NCBI GenBank assembly: GCA_023423405.1
Contig: JAFAFR010000003.1
Coordinates: forward strand, 62,001-126,000
Direction of reading: 5' to 3'
Source of the DNA: Bacteroidota bacterium
GTDB lineage: Bacteria; Bacteroidota; Bacteroidia; Chitinophagales; Chitinophagaceae
Length of the DNA stretch: 64,000 nucleotides
Made by a program: the position numbers and the translations under genes. The notes beneath the pieces were generated by a model. That model was not told where the DNA came from, did not search any database, and was given only the letters and a program-made list of their open reading frames with translations. Each line of letters opens with the position of its first letter. Position 1 is the first letter of the stretch. Below are positions 16,933 through 25,645 of the stretch, piece after piece.

Positions 16933-19900
16933 CAGGCGCCCGTTATTGTTTCCAGGATATTTTTTACTTCCGACCGGCAACTGCCGCAGCCCATTCCCGC
17001 ACCGGTCAACTGGCAGAGCTGCAACAGATCGGTACAGCCCGATTCGATCTTTGCACACAGGTTTCCTTCCCCCACATTGCTGCAACTGCAGACCAGCCTG
17101 CCGATCACCGGTTCGGCTTTTTTCCCCGAACGCAGCAATTGCAGGCGTTTCTCACTCAGTTCCAGCTTGTTTTGGATCAGGTCGCGGAATTCCAGGAATT
17201 CCGATTTATCGCCCATCAAAATAGCGCCCACCAGCCGGTCGCGGTACACAATGCATTTCTTGTAATAACGCTTTGCCTTATCAATAAACACCACTTCTTC
17301 ATAACCGGGCAGGTCGGGACATTCGGTCATTCCAAGCGAACAGATCTCCGTGCCGTGCATTTTCAGGATATTCATCAGCAGCGAACCTTCGTAGTATTTT
17401 GAAATATCGCCGCGCAGGAAGGAAGCGATCACGGCAGCCTGCTGCTCCGCCGCAGCGGTAATGCCATACAAGGATCCTTTGAATTCTGCAATCTCTCCCA
17501 TCGCAAACACAGACGGGTCGCTGGTTTGCAGGTATTCATCTACCACCACACCCCGCTGTGTATGAAGTCCGGCTTCTTTTGCCAGCTCGATATTGGGAAC
17601 CGTTCCAATGGACACCACCAGTGCCTGGCAGGTCTTCTGCATACCGCTTTTCAGGCGAACGCCCTCAATATGGTCGTGTCCCAGGCAACGGTCGATCTCG
17701 TCGTTCAGGCAAACCTCAATGCCTTTGTTCTCGAGTTCTTCCTGCAGGAGCTGGCTGCCGAGCGGATCGAGCTGGCGGTCCATCATGCGGGAATTGCGGT
17801 GCAGGATGATGACGGCATAATTCATTTCGCGTAGAGAAGCGGCAAGCTCAATGCCCAGCAGGCCGCCGCCTACGATCATGACCGGTCCGCCGGCTGGATC
17901 GAGGTGGGCCAAAAAGCGGTCTGCATCAGCCCTTGTACGCATGCTGAAAATGCCTTTCAGCGGCGGCAGCCCCTTCAGGGTTGCAGCCCGACTGCCCATA
18001 CCCAGGATGAGTACATCGTACGCATGCAGCTCCCCGTTATCGTCGGTAACCGTCTTACGGTCACGATCAATCGAAACAATGCTCACCCCTCTTTTCAGCG
18101 ACACCTTGTAGCGGGTTTCCTCCTCTTCCGTCATGCGCACCAGTTGCGGCCACAACATGGTTCCGCTTACATAATCGGGCAGCAATACGCGGTTGTAAAA
18201 GGGCAGCGCTTCCTTGCTGAAAACAACTATTTCGTCGCTGGTATTGAAAGCGCGGTAGGCTTTCACAAATCCATGCGCCGCAGCCCCCGCTCCTATAATG
18301 AGAATGCGCTGTTTTCCCTTCACGTACCGCTGCACGGCAACCGCTGTGAATTTATAATCGGGTTCCTTGCTTTTGGGATCCACCAGGTTATTGGTGAGGT
18401 TATTGGTACGCTGCTGGTCGCGCCCCATTATTTTGCCCCAGTGCATGGGCATGAACACTACTCCCCTTTTAATACCCGGATTCAGTACGAGCTTCAACTG
18501 CAGCTTTGCCCGCCGGCTGCTGATCTCCACCAGTTCATTTTCTTTGAGGTGTAACTGTTTTACATCATCGGGATGCATCTCCAGGAAATTGTCGCGGATG
18601 TGTTGCCGCAGGCGGTTCACTTTCCCGGTTTTGCTCATGGTATGCCATTGGTCGCGGATGCGGCCGGTGGTAAGGATCAGCGGGAAATCGGGCGACAGCG
18701 GTTCGCTTTCGTTGTTGTCGTCCACGGCGTGGATAATGGCCCGATGCGATGGTGTGTGAAAAACACCATCGCTGAAAAGCCGCTTGCTGTCTGCCTTTTC
18801 GCCGGCGTTGGGATAAGGCCACTGTACGGAGCGCTTTTCGCGCAACACCTGGTAATTGAGCCCGCTGCAATCGATAGACGTGCCGCGTGTGAGTGCAGCA
18901 TGCTCCAGAAAAATAGTTTCCATGTTCGGGTAGTCGAAGCCGTGATGGCCCATTTTCCGCGCAAAGCGGCAAATGATCTCGGCATCGGGCAGTGCCTCGC
19001 CCGGTGGCTCCCGGAGTTGCTGCAGCAGGGTGACCCTTCTTTCCGCATTTGTCATGGTGCCGGTTTTTTCCGTCCAGCCGGCAGCAGGCAAAATAAGATC
19101 GGCGTATTGCAGTGTTTCGGGTTTATTGCTGATCTCCTGTACTACCACAAAACGCGCCTGTTTCAATCCTTCCTCTGCGAGTTTCACATCGGGCAGGCTC
19201 ACGAGCGGGTTGGTACACATGATCCAGATGGCTTTCAGTTTACCCTCGCGGAGTGCCCCGAACATTTCCGTTGCCGTGAGCCCCGGCTTTGGCGAAATGG
19301 GTCCGCTGTTCCAGAACCGGCTTACCTCTTCGCGGTGGGCGGCATTCTGCAGATCACGGTGTGCGGGCAGGAGATTCGACAATCCGCCGACCTCCCTGCC
19401 GCCCATGGCATTGGGCTGGCCGGTGAGCGAAAGCGGCCCACAGCCCGGCTTTCCGATCTGTCCAGTTATGAGGTGCAGGTTGATCAGGGAAAGGTTTTTC
19501 TGAACGCCCACCACGCTTTGGTTAAGGCCCATGGTCCACATGCTGAGGAAACGTTTTGCGTTGCCGATCAGCGCGGCCGCTTCCCGGATGGCATGCGGCT
19601 CAATGCGGCAGATGGCAGCGGCTTCTTCAATGCTTCGCTGCATAACGGTATGGGCTAAGCGCTCATAACCTTCGGTATGTTCACGGATAAAGCGCAGATC
19701 GATATCGCCCTGTTCCAGCAGGCAGCGGGCAATGGCATGGTGCAGCGTGATATCTGTTCCCGGCTGTATCTGCAGATGACAGTCGGCCAGCGCCGCCGTT
19801 TGTGTAACACGCGGGTCGCTGAGAATGATCTTCATTTCCGGCCTTGCTGCTTTCGCCGCTTCCACCCTTCGCCACAAAATGGGATGGCACCAGGCCGGGT

Positions 19901-20417
19901 TGGCGCCCGCCACGAAAAGGCAATCGGTTTCTTCAATATCGTCGTAGCAGGCCGGCACGCTGTCTTCACCGAGACTCATTTTATAACCCACGACGGCCGA
20001 ACTCATGCAAAGGCGGCTGTTCGTATCAATATTATTGCTGCCGATAAAACCCTTGATGAGTTTGTTCACCACATAATATTCTTCGGTAAGGCATTGCCCC
20101 GATGCATAAAACGCAACACTTTCGGGCCCGTATCTTTTGATCAGCGAAGCAAATACGGCGGCGGCACGCTCCAGGGCCGTATCCCATGAAACCCGCTGCC
20201 GGGGCAGGTTACGGGCATAGCGCATTTCGGGGTACAGCAGCCGGTCGCTGTCGTCCATCAGGGTATGGTGCAGGTTCATCCCCTTGGAGCAAAGCATGCC
20301 GCGGTTCACGGGATGCGACGGATCTCCCTCCACCGTAACGCGGGCCTGGCGATCTTCTTTGACCAGGATGCCGCAGCCTACGCCGCAATAACAACAGGTG
20401 GATGAAATGGCCTTCAT
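16932..20417 (-). CDS. nasA: Assimilatory nitrate reductase fused to NAD(P)H-type flavoprotein and BFD 2Fe-2S domain
   Basis: This 1161-residue fusion reduces nitrate to nitrite in the cytoplasm. Residues 1-60 hold the 4Fe-4S site (Cys8, Cys11, Cys15, Cys43). Residues 60-560 are the molybdopterin domain with Mo-ligand Cys137 (NSRLCMSS), and 575-695 the molydopterin-binding domain (GRIRDQWHTMSKTGKV). From 703 a pyridine-nucleotide disulfide-type FAD/NAD module begins (GAGAAAHG 709-716, GGGLLGIE 850-857). It is followed by a BFD-like 2Fe-2S domain with Cys1110, 1112, 1144 and 1147. The second half resembles the N-terminal part of NirB or NasB and probably supplies electrons in cis from NAD(P)H. 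Stand-alone NasA is about 700 residues. It follows narK after 6 bases. Confidence 0.93.
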   Translation of the reverse strand: MKAISSTCCYCGVGCGILVKEDRQARVTVEGDPSHPVNRGMLCSKGMNLHHTLMDDSDRLLYPEMRYARNLPRQRVSWDTALERAAAVFASLIKRYGPESVAFYASGQCLTEEYYVVNKLIKGFIGSNNIDTNSRLCMSSAVVGYKMSLGEDSVPACYDDIEETDCLFVAGANPAWCHPILWRRVEAAKAARPEMKIILSDPRVTQTAALADCHLQIQPGTDITLHHAIARCLLEQGDIDLRFIREHTEGYERLAHTVMQRSIEEAAAICRIEPHAIREAAALIGNAKRFLSMWTMGLNQSVVGVQKNLSLINLHLITGQIGKPGCGPLSLTGQPNAMGGREVGGLSNLLPAHRDLQNAAHREEVSRFWNSGPISPKPGLTATEMFGALREGKLKAIWIMCTNPLVSLPDVKLAEEGLKQARFVVVQEISNKPETLQYADLILPAAGWTEKTGTMTNAERRVTLLQQLREPPGEALPDAEIICRFARKMGHHGFDYPNMETIFLEHAALTRGTSIDCSGLNYQVLREKRSVQWPYPNAGEKADSKRLFSDGVFHTPSHRAIIHAVDDNNESEPLSPDFPLILTTGRIRDQWHTMSKTGKVNRLRQHIRDNFLEMHPDDVKQLHLKENELVEISSRRAKLQLKLVLNPGIKRGVVFMPMHWGKIMGRDQQRTNNLTNNLVDPKSKEPDYKFTAVAVQRYVKGKQRILIIGAGAAAHGFVKAYRAFNTSDEIVVFSKEALPFYNRVLLPDYVSGTMLWPQLVRMTEEEETRYKVSLKRGVSIVSIDRDRKTVTDDNGELHAYDVLILGMGSRAATLKGLPPLKGIFSMRTRADADRFLAHLDPAGGPVMIVGGGLLGIELAASLREMNYAVIILHRNSRMMDRQLDPLGSQLLQEELENKGIEVCLNDEIDRCLGHDHIEGVRLKSGMQKTCQALVVSIGTVPNIELAKEAGLHTQRGVVVDEYLQTSDPSVFAMGEIAEFKGSLYGITAAAEQQAAVIASFLRGDISKYYEGSLLMNILKMHGTEICSLGMTECPDLPGYEEVVFIDKAKRYYKKCIVYRDRLVGAILMGDKSEFLEFRDLIQNKLELSEKRLQLLRSGKKAEPVIGRLVCSCSNVGEGNLCAKIESGCTDLLQLCQLTGAGMGCGSCRSEVKNILETITGA

Positions 20418-20423
20418 AGATGA

Positions 20424-21728
20424 TCAGGCCCGCATGGCGGGAGCCAGGTTTTCCGGTTTGGTTTCTGCAACAGGTTTCACGAGCCGGCGCACCGCAACAA
20501 TCAGCAGGCCTACTACCGCAACGGTTATGCCGAGGTAATAAAAAGCGGTGGCATAAGGATAGGCTTTGAAAAGAAAACCGATGAGCATGGCGCCGATGTT
20601 TCCGCCAGCGCCAACAATGCCAGCCACGCTGCCAATGGCTTTCTGGCTGATAAAGGGAACCATGCTGTACGTAGCGCCGTTGGCCATTTTGAGACAGAGG
20701 CCAAAAAAGAACATCAGTGCAATGGCCATCCACAATGAGCCGGCCTGTGCGAACAGGACAATACCCAATCCCTCCAGCAACAGCAATGCAACGAGGAGGT
20801 TGGTCTTGCCGCGAAAACCGTAACGGCGGCCGATCTTATCGGACAACAGGCCACCAAGCGCCCGCGCAAAAATATTGAGGCTGCCAAAAATACCGGCCAG
20901 CAGTCCGGCCATGATCAAGCTGGTTTTGAAATCGTGGTGAAAAAAACTGGCGGCAAAATTATCGACAGTGATTTCCACGCCAAAGCAGGCGGCATAGGCA
21001 ATGGTGAGCAACCAGGTGCGGTAATCGCGGGCAGCCAGCAGGAAAGTATTTTCCTTCCGGGCAGAAGCCTGCTCCGGCAGGTCTTCAAAATTTCCGGCGG
21101 GTGTATCCGTGGTATAATTCCAGTACAGCCAGGCCATCAGCAGGAGCAGCACACCGGGAACCACCATGGCCAACCGCCAGCTATTGGCTTCGTCGATCCA
21201 TCCCATAGCCACCATGCCTGCCGCAATCAGCGGCATCAGCAATTGGGTGACGCCGCCGCCTGTATTGCCCCATCCGCCGGCAACGGCGTTGGCCGTTCCC
21301 TTGATCCGCGGCGCAAACATGACGGAAGTATGGTATTGGGTAAGCACAAAAGAAGCGCCAATAACACCTATGAACAACCGAAAAATAAGAAAAGATATAT
21401 AGCTGTTGCTGAATCCGATCAGCATTACCGGCACCGCTGAAACAAGGAGCAGGATGGTATAGGTGCGGCGTGGGCCAAAGCGGTCGCACAACCTGCCCAC
21501 GGCCAGGCGCGCAATGATGGTGGCGGAAACGGCTGCGATGCCGATATTTCCCTGCTGCGCCCGGGTAAGGTGCAGTTGTTCACTCACCAGGGGCATCAGC
21601 GGCGCGATGCCGAACCAGGCAAAAAAGCATACAAAAAAGCTGAGCCAGGTAATATGAAAGGTGCGCATCTGTACACCTTTGATGCTGAAAATGCGCAGGG
21701 ATTCAAGCGGAGTTGCAGGGTGGGACAT
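20424..21728 (-). CDS. narK: Nitrate/nitrite MFS transporter (NarK/NasA-type)
   Basis: This 434-residue protein starts at the ATG at 21728 (MSHPATPLES); the longer frame extends into the nirD side without similarity. It has about 12 hydrophobic helices and the nitrate/nitrite porter signatures GNIGIAAVSATIIARLAVGRLCDRFGPRR and AGGWGNTGGGVTQLLMP, with a second glycine-rich signature GIVGAGGNIGAMLIGFLF in the C-terminal half. It imports nitrate for the reductase encoded next (gap 6 bases) and lies 71 bases after nirD. The family is firm; the direction and substrate preference between nitrate and nitrite are inferred from the assimilation context. Confidence 0.93.
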   Translation of the reverse strand: MSHPATPLESLRIFSIKGVQMRTFHITWLSFFVCFFAWFGIAPLMPLVSEQLHLTRAQQGNIGIAAVSATIIARLAVGRLCDRFGPRRTYTILLLVSAVPVMLIGFSNSYISFLIFRLFIGVIGASFVLTQYHTSVMFAPRIKGTANAVAGGWGNTGGGVTQLLMPLIAAGMVAMGWIDEANSWRLAMVVPGVLLLLMAWLYWNYTTDTPAGNFEDLPEQASARKENTFLLAARDYRTWLLTIAYAACFGVEITVDNFAASFFHHDFKTSLIMAGLLAGIFGSLNIFARALGGLLSDKIGRRYGFRGKTNLLVALLLLEGLGIVLFAQAGSLWMAIALMFFFGLCLKMANGATYSMVPFISQKAIGSVAGIVGAGGNIGAMLIGFLFKAYPYATAFYYLGITVAVVGLLIVAVRRLVKPVAETKPENLAPAMRA

Positions 21729-21799
21729 CTGCTGATTTTTGGTGGAAAAGAGGATGGCGTAAACCCCTCTGCCGGCTGTCACCGGCCGGGGCTCGTTGT

Positions 21800-22153
21800 T
21801 CAACAGACTGGTTCAATGCCAATAAAGATCCGGCCATTCTCCACCTTCACAGGATAGGTGCGGATGGAACACTCTTCTCCGTTCAGGCACTCGCCTGTTT
21901 CCAGTGAAAAGGTTTTTTTGTGAAAGGGGCAGGCCACTTTTGGGGTATCACCCTGCGATCCGATCATGCCGCGGCTCAATACCATCTGTTGCCGGTGCGG
22001 GCATTGGTTCTGCGTGGCATACCAGGTATCGGTACGCGTAAAATGAAAAAGGGCTATCTGCAGTTCATCGATGCGAACGCATACACCGCCGTTGGTGGGA
22101 ACATCTTCGAGGTGGCAGGCCATGTGCCAGGTAATAGTGCTTGTTGCTATCAT
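21800..22153 (-). CDS. nirD: Nitrite reductase small subunit, Rieske type
   Basis: This 117-residue protein is the small subunit of NAD(P)H-nitrite reductase. It has a Rieske fold with all four cluster ligands visible: Cys51 and His53 in CPHRQ, Cys75 and His78 in CPFHKK. Some NirD proteins have lost these ligands, so this one probably still binds a 2Fe-2S cluster. It follows nirB by 21 bases on the same strand, as in the classical nirBD pair. Confidence 0.92.
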   Translation of the reverse strand: MIATSTITWHMACHLEDVPTNGGVCVRIDELQIALFHFTRTDTWYATQNQCPHRQQMVLSRGMIGSQGDTPKVACPFHKKTFSLETGECLNGEECSIRTYPVKVENGRIFIGIEPVC

Positions 22154-22174
22154 GGTTTTGGTTTTTATGGATGG

Positions 22175-24676
22175 TTATTTCCACTCCTGTGCACGCTTCT
22201 GTTCGCGAAGCGGCGTGAAACGGATGCTCGGATCCTTTTCGCCCGGTGCATTGATGAAATGATTGAAGCGCTTGCGGATCTCGGGATCTTCAATGGCTGT
22301 TTTCCATTCACAGGCATAGCTTTCGACGAGCGCCTGCATTTCAGCTTCCCATTGGGCGGCCATTCCCAGGCTGTCGTTCACTACCACGTTGCGGAGGTAA
22401 TCGATACCGCCTTCCATTTTACTAAGCCAGGTGGAAGTGCGCGTAAGGGGGTCGGCGGTTCTGATATAAAACATCAGGAAGCGGTCGATATAACGGATAC
22501 AGGTAGCCGAATCAAGATCGGCGGCGAGCAGTACGGCGTGCTGGGGCTTGGATCCGCCATTGCCGCATACGTAAAGGTTCCATCCTTTTTCGGTGGCGAT
22601 GATGCCAAAATCCTTGCTCCTTGCTTCGGCGCATTCGCGGATGCAGCCGCTTACGCCCGACTTGATCTTATGGGGCGCCCGGATGCCGCGGTATCTTTCT
22701 TCGATACGGATGGCATAGCTCACGGAATCGTGCAGGCCAAAGCGGCACCAGGTGCTGCCTACGCAACTTTTTACGGTGCGAAGCGCTTTTCCGTAGGCGT
22801 GGCCGCTTTCAAAACCCGCATCGATCAGTTCTTCCCATATAGCAGGCAGGTCGGAAAGGTGGGCGCCGAAAAGATCGATGCGTTGTCCGCCGGTGATCTT
22901 GGTATAGAGCTGGTATTTCTGCGCCACCTGTCCAATGACGATGAGTTTTTCAGGGGTGATCTCACCGCCGGGAATGCGCGGCACTACACTGTAGGTGCCA
23001 CCCTTCTGGATATTTGCCAGGAAACGGTCGTTGCTGTCCTGCGCCGTATCGTTTCCCTTTGCCAGTATCATTTCGCCCCAGAGGCTGGCCAGAATAGAAC
23101 TGACAGCAGGCTTGCAGGTTTCACAACCGTGGCCCTGACCCAGCCGGGTCAGCACTTCATCGAAACTGCGGAGGTCGTGAATTTTCACCAGGTCGAAGAG
23201 TTCCTGGCGCGTATAGTCGAAATGTTCGCAGAGTATGTTGCGTACATAAATGCCCTGGGTCCTGAGGCTGTGGTTGAGCAGGTCTTTCACCATGGGGAGA
23301 CAGCCGCCGCAGCCCGTTCCTGCTTTGGTGCAGGCTTTGATGGCGTCGATGGTATGGCAGTTGTTGCCGGTAATGCTTTGCAGGATGGCCGACTTGCTCA
23401 CCGCTTCGCAACTGCAGATGCAGGCATCATCGGGTAGGCTGTCGACGCCCATGCCGTTTTCGGTTGCGCCACTCCGTGAGCCCAGCAGCAACGATTCGGC
23501 GGTGGGTGGTAAAACCAGTTTGTTTTTGCAGGTCTGCAGCAGCATGTTGTAGTCGGACGCATCCCCTACCAGGATGCCACCGAGCAGGGTTTTGCCATCG
23601 GCGCTGATGTTGATCCTTTTGTAGATGCCCTGCTGCTGGTCGGTGAAGCGGATGGTGCGCACGTCTTCGCCTTCAATAAAGGGATCGCCGAAACTGGCCA
23701 CATCGGTGCCAATGAGTTTGAGCTTGGTGCTCATGTCAAAGCCGGTAAAGCTTTTCTGGCGTCCGCGCAGTTGTTCCACTACTGCGTCGGCCATTTCATA
23801 ACCGGGTGCTACGAGCCCGTAGATCATTCCCTGGTGCAGGGCGCATTCGCCGATGGCAAATATGGAGGAGTCGGAGGTCAGCAGACGATCGTTCACCACG
23901 ATCCCGCCGCGGGCTCCGGTATCGAGTCCGGCTGCGCGGGCCAGCTCATCACGGGGACGGATACCCGCAGATATCACCAGCATGTCGCAGGAAAGTTGTG
24001 AATCATCGGTAAAGCGGAGGGCGCTTATGGCCTCATCACCTTCGATGGCGGCGGTATTTTTCTGGGTGTGGATGGTGAGGCCCAGTTCCTCCAGGCGGGC
24101 TTCGAGCAGTGCGGAGCCGGTGGCGTCGATCTGGCGGGGCATGAGCCGCGGTGCAAACTCCACCACGTGGGTGTTGGCGATACCGAGGTCGAGCAGGGCT
24201 TTGGCGGCTTCGAGTCCCAGCAGGCCGCCGCCGATCACTGCGGCCGAATGGGCGCGGGTGGACCAGTCCTGCATCCACTCCAGGTCTTCGATGGTGCGGT
24301 AGATGAAAACACCCTTTTTTTCCACCCCGGGTATTTGTGGAACGAAGGCGGCGGAGCCGGTAGCGAGAATGAGGTAATCATAGGGTTCGGCTTGTCCCTG
24401 GTGGGAATAAACCGTTTTAGCGGCCCGGTCGATGCGCACCACCGGGTCACCCAGGTGAAGCCGGATGCCCCGGGAACTGTACCAATCGCGACCGGCCAGG
24501 GAAAGATCGTCGGGTGTTTTACCGGAAAAAAAAGAGCTGAGGTGAACCCTGTCATAGGCCGGCCGGGTTTCTTCGCCAAAAACCGTGAGGCTGATCTCCC
24601 CGGCCGAAAACCGGTCGGTCAGCTTCTCACAGCATTTGTAGCCAACCATTCCGTTGCCAATAATTACGATCCGCAT
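22175..24676 (-). CDS. nirB: NAD(P)H-dependent nitrite reductase large subunit
   Basis: This 833-residue enzyme converts nitrite to ammonium with six electrons from NAD(P)H. The start is the ATG at 24676 (MRIVIIGNGMVGYKC); upstream codons belong to the promoter region. The FAD motif is GNGMVG at 7-12 and the NAD motif GGGLLGLEAAKAL. It then has two BFD-like cysteine regions (CICSCEAVS ... GTGCGGC, then GHGCETC), the NiR ferredoxin-like half domain and the siroheme/4Fe-4S ligands Cys638, Cys644, Cys678 and Cys682. Length and order match assimilatory NirB. It is the first gene of a six-gene minus-strand operon ending at 15032. Confidence 0.96.
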   Translation of the reverse strand: MRIVIIGNGMVGYKCCEKLTDRFSAGEISLTVFGEETRPAYDRVHLSSFFSGKTPDDLSLAGRDWYSSRGIRLHLGDPVVRIDRAAKTVYSHQGQAEPYDYLILATGSAAFVPQIPGVEKKGVFIYRTIEDLEWMQDWSTRAHSAAVIGGGLLGLEAAKALLDLGIANTHVVEFAPRLMPRQIDATGSALLEARLEELGLTIHTQKNTAAIEGDEAISALRFTDDSQLSCDMLVISAGIRPRDELARAAGLDTGARGGIVVNDRLLTSDSSIFAIGECALHQGMIYGLVAPGYEMADAVVEQLRGRQKSFTGFDMSTKLKLIGTDVASFGDPFIEGEDVRTIRFTDQQQGIYKRINISADGKTLLGGILVGDASDYNMLLQTCKNKLVLPPTAESLLLGSRSGATENGMGVDSLPDDACICSCEAVSKSAILQSITGNNCHTIDAIKACTKAGTGCGGCLPMVKDLLNHSLRTQGIYVRNILCEHFDYTRQELFDLVKIHDLRSFDEVLTRLGQGHGCETCKPAVSSILASLWGEMILAKGNDTAQDSNDRFLANIQKGGTYSVVPRIPGGEITPEKLIVIGQVAQKYQLYTKITGGQRIDLFGAHLSDLPAIWEELIDAGFESGHAYGKALRTVKSCVGSTWCRFGLHDSVSYAIRIEERYRGIRAPHKIKSGVSGCIRECAEARSKDFGIIATEKGWNLYVCGNGGSKPQHAVLLAADLDSATCIRYIDRFLMFYIRTADPLTRTSTWLSKMEGGIDYLRNVVVNDSLGMAAQWEAEMQALVESYACEWKTAIEDPEIRKRFNHFINAPGEKDPSIRFTPLREQKRAQEWK

Positions 24677-24710
24677 ACTAAGTGTTTTGGTGATCCTAAT
24701 TATGGCAAGC

Positions 24711-24744
24711 AATCGTATTACAAGTAATTATATGTAATTAATAA
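24711..24744. promoter_or_regulatory. Small palindrome and 10-bp direct repeat in nirB-cobA divergent promoter
   Basis: ATTAC-AA-GTAAT (24717-24728) is a perfect palindrome, and GTAATTATAT (24724-24733) followed by GTAATTAATA (24734-24743) is a 10-base direct repeat. The site lies 35-68 bases upstream of nirB. It shares the ATTAC/GTAAT half-site with the larger palindrome at 24774, suggesting several binding sites for one regulator. Confidence 0.6.
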
Positions 24745-24773
24745 AGAAGTGTCAGCTTCCATTAATCTGTATT

Positions 24774-24793
24774 TTTATTACTTATGTAATAAA
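24774..24793. promoter_or_regulatory. 20-bp palindromic operator candidate, Crp/Fnr-like
   Basis: TTTATTAC-TTAT-GTAATAAA has perfect 8-base arms around a 4-base spacer. It lies between divergent nirB (starts 24676) and cobA (starts 24872) in a strikingly AT-rich 195-base stretch. The arm-spacer geometry suits a dimeric Crp/Fnr protein, and such a gene (25642-26340) is coupled to cobA. Assignment to that protein is inferred. Confidence 0.65.
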
Positions 24794-24871
24794 TTTATGA
24801 GTATTCATTCATATTTTGAAATAAATTGAGCATAAAATATTATATTTAATTATTTATAATTTGTTTTCCTG

Positions 24872-25645
24872 ATGAACCAGCATCTTCCTTTTCTCAGCCT
24901 GGTAGGCGCCGGTCCGGGTGATCCCGAGCTGATCACTTTAAAGGCCGTCAGGGTATTGGGCCAGGCCCGTGCGGTATTGTACGATGCCCTCGCGAACGAA
25001 ACGTTGCTGGATCATTGCTCCCCTGGCTGCCTTAAAATTTTTGTAGGCAAAAGGTTCGGGTGTCACCCCTTTTCGCAGCAGGCCATCAACGACCATATTA
25101 TACAATATGCCCGGTCGCATGGCCATGTGGTGCGGTTGAAAGGCGGCGACCCCTTTGTATTCGGCAGGGCCACCGAAGAAATAGAAGCGGCCCTGGAAGC
25201 CGGCATCCCTTTCCAGGTGGTTCCGGGCATTTCCAGCGCCCTGGCGGTTCCGGCCGCAGCGGGTATTCCGCTTACCATGAGGGGCTGCAGCGAAAGCTTC
25301 TGGGTAACAACGGGCACCACGCGCAGCGGCGACATCTCAGCAGATGTGCGGCTGGCGGCCCAGTCCAGCGCCACCGTGGTGATCCTGATGGCCATGAGCC
25401 GGCTGGAAGCCATCATGGAAATTTTCGAGGCCAACGGTAAGGGACAAACGCCGGTCGCCATCATCCGCAACGGTACCTGTACCGATGCCCAAATGATAAC
25501 CGGCACCGTACGCGATATCAGTTTCCGCGCCCTGGCGGCGGGACTCAGCAATCCTGCTGTTATTGTGGTGGGAGAAGTAGTGAAGAAAGCCGGCTGGACA
25601 GAAAAGATCGGCCAGTACCAAAAAGGATTATTTTTAGCGGAATGA
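24872..25645 (+). CDS. cobA: Uroporphyrinogen-III C-methyltransferase (siroheme synthesis)
   Basis: This 257-residue SAM-dependent enzyme turns uroporphyrinogen III into precorrin-2, the first step to siroheme needed by NirB. Motifs are VGAGPGDPELITLKAVRVLG at the N terminus, VRLKGGDPFVFGR, and VVPGISSALAVPAAAGIPLT. It is a stand-alone methyltransferase without the dehydrogenase/ferrochelatase half of CysG, so a Met8/CysG-type partner must be elsewhere. It is divergent from nirB across an operator-rich promoter, and its stop overlaps the start of the Crp/Fnr gene by four bases (ATGA). Confidence 0.95.
   Translation: MNQHLPFLSLVGAGPGDPELITLKAVRVLGQARAVLYDALANETLLDHCSPGCLKIFVGKRFGCHPFSQQAINDHIIQYARSHGHVVRLKGGDPFVFGRATEEIEAALEAGIPFQVVPGISSALAVPAAAGIPLTMRGCSESFWVTTGTTRSGDISADVRLAAQSSATVVILMAMSRLEAIMEIFEANGKGQTPVAIIRNGTCTDAQMITGTVRDISFRALAAGLSNPAVIVVGEVVKKAGWTEKIGQYQKGLFLAE

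Noticed and set aside
15542..17224. 560-residue plus-strand frame
   Set aside because: It crosses two genes of the nitrate operon in antisense, is low in motif content and has no promoter or start context.
21920..23437. 505-residue plus-strand frame
   Set aside because: Antisense to nirB and nirD; composition is that of a shadow frame.
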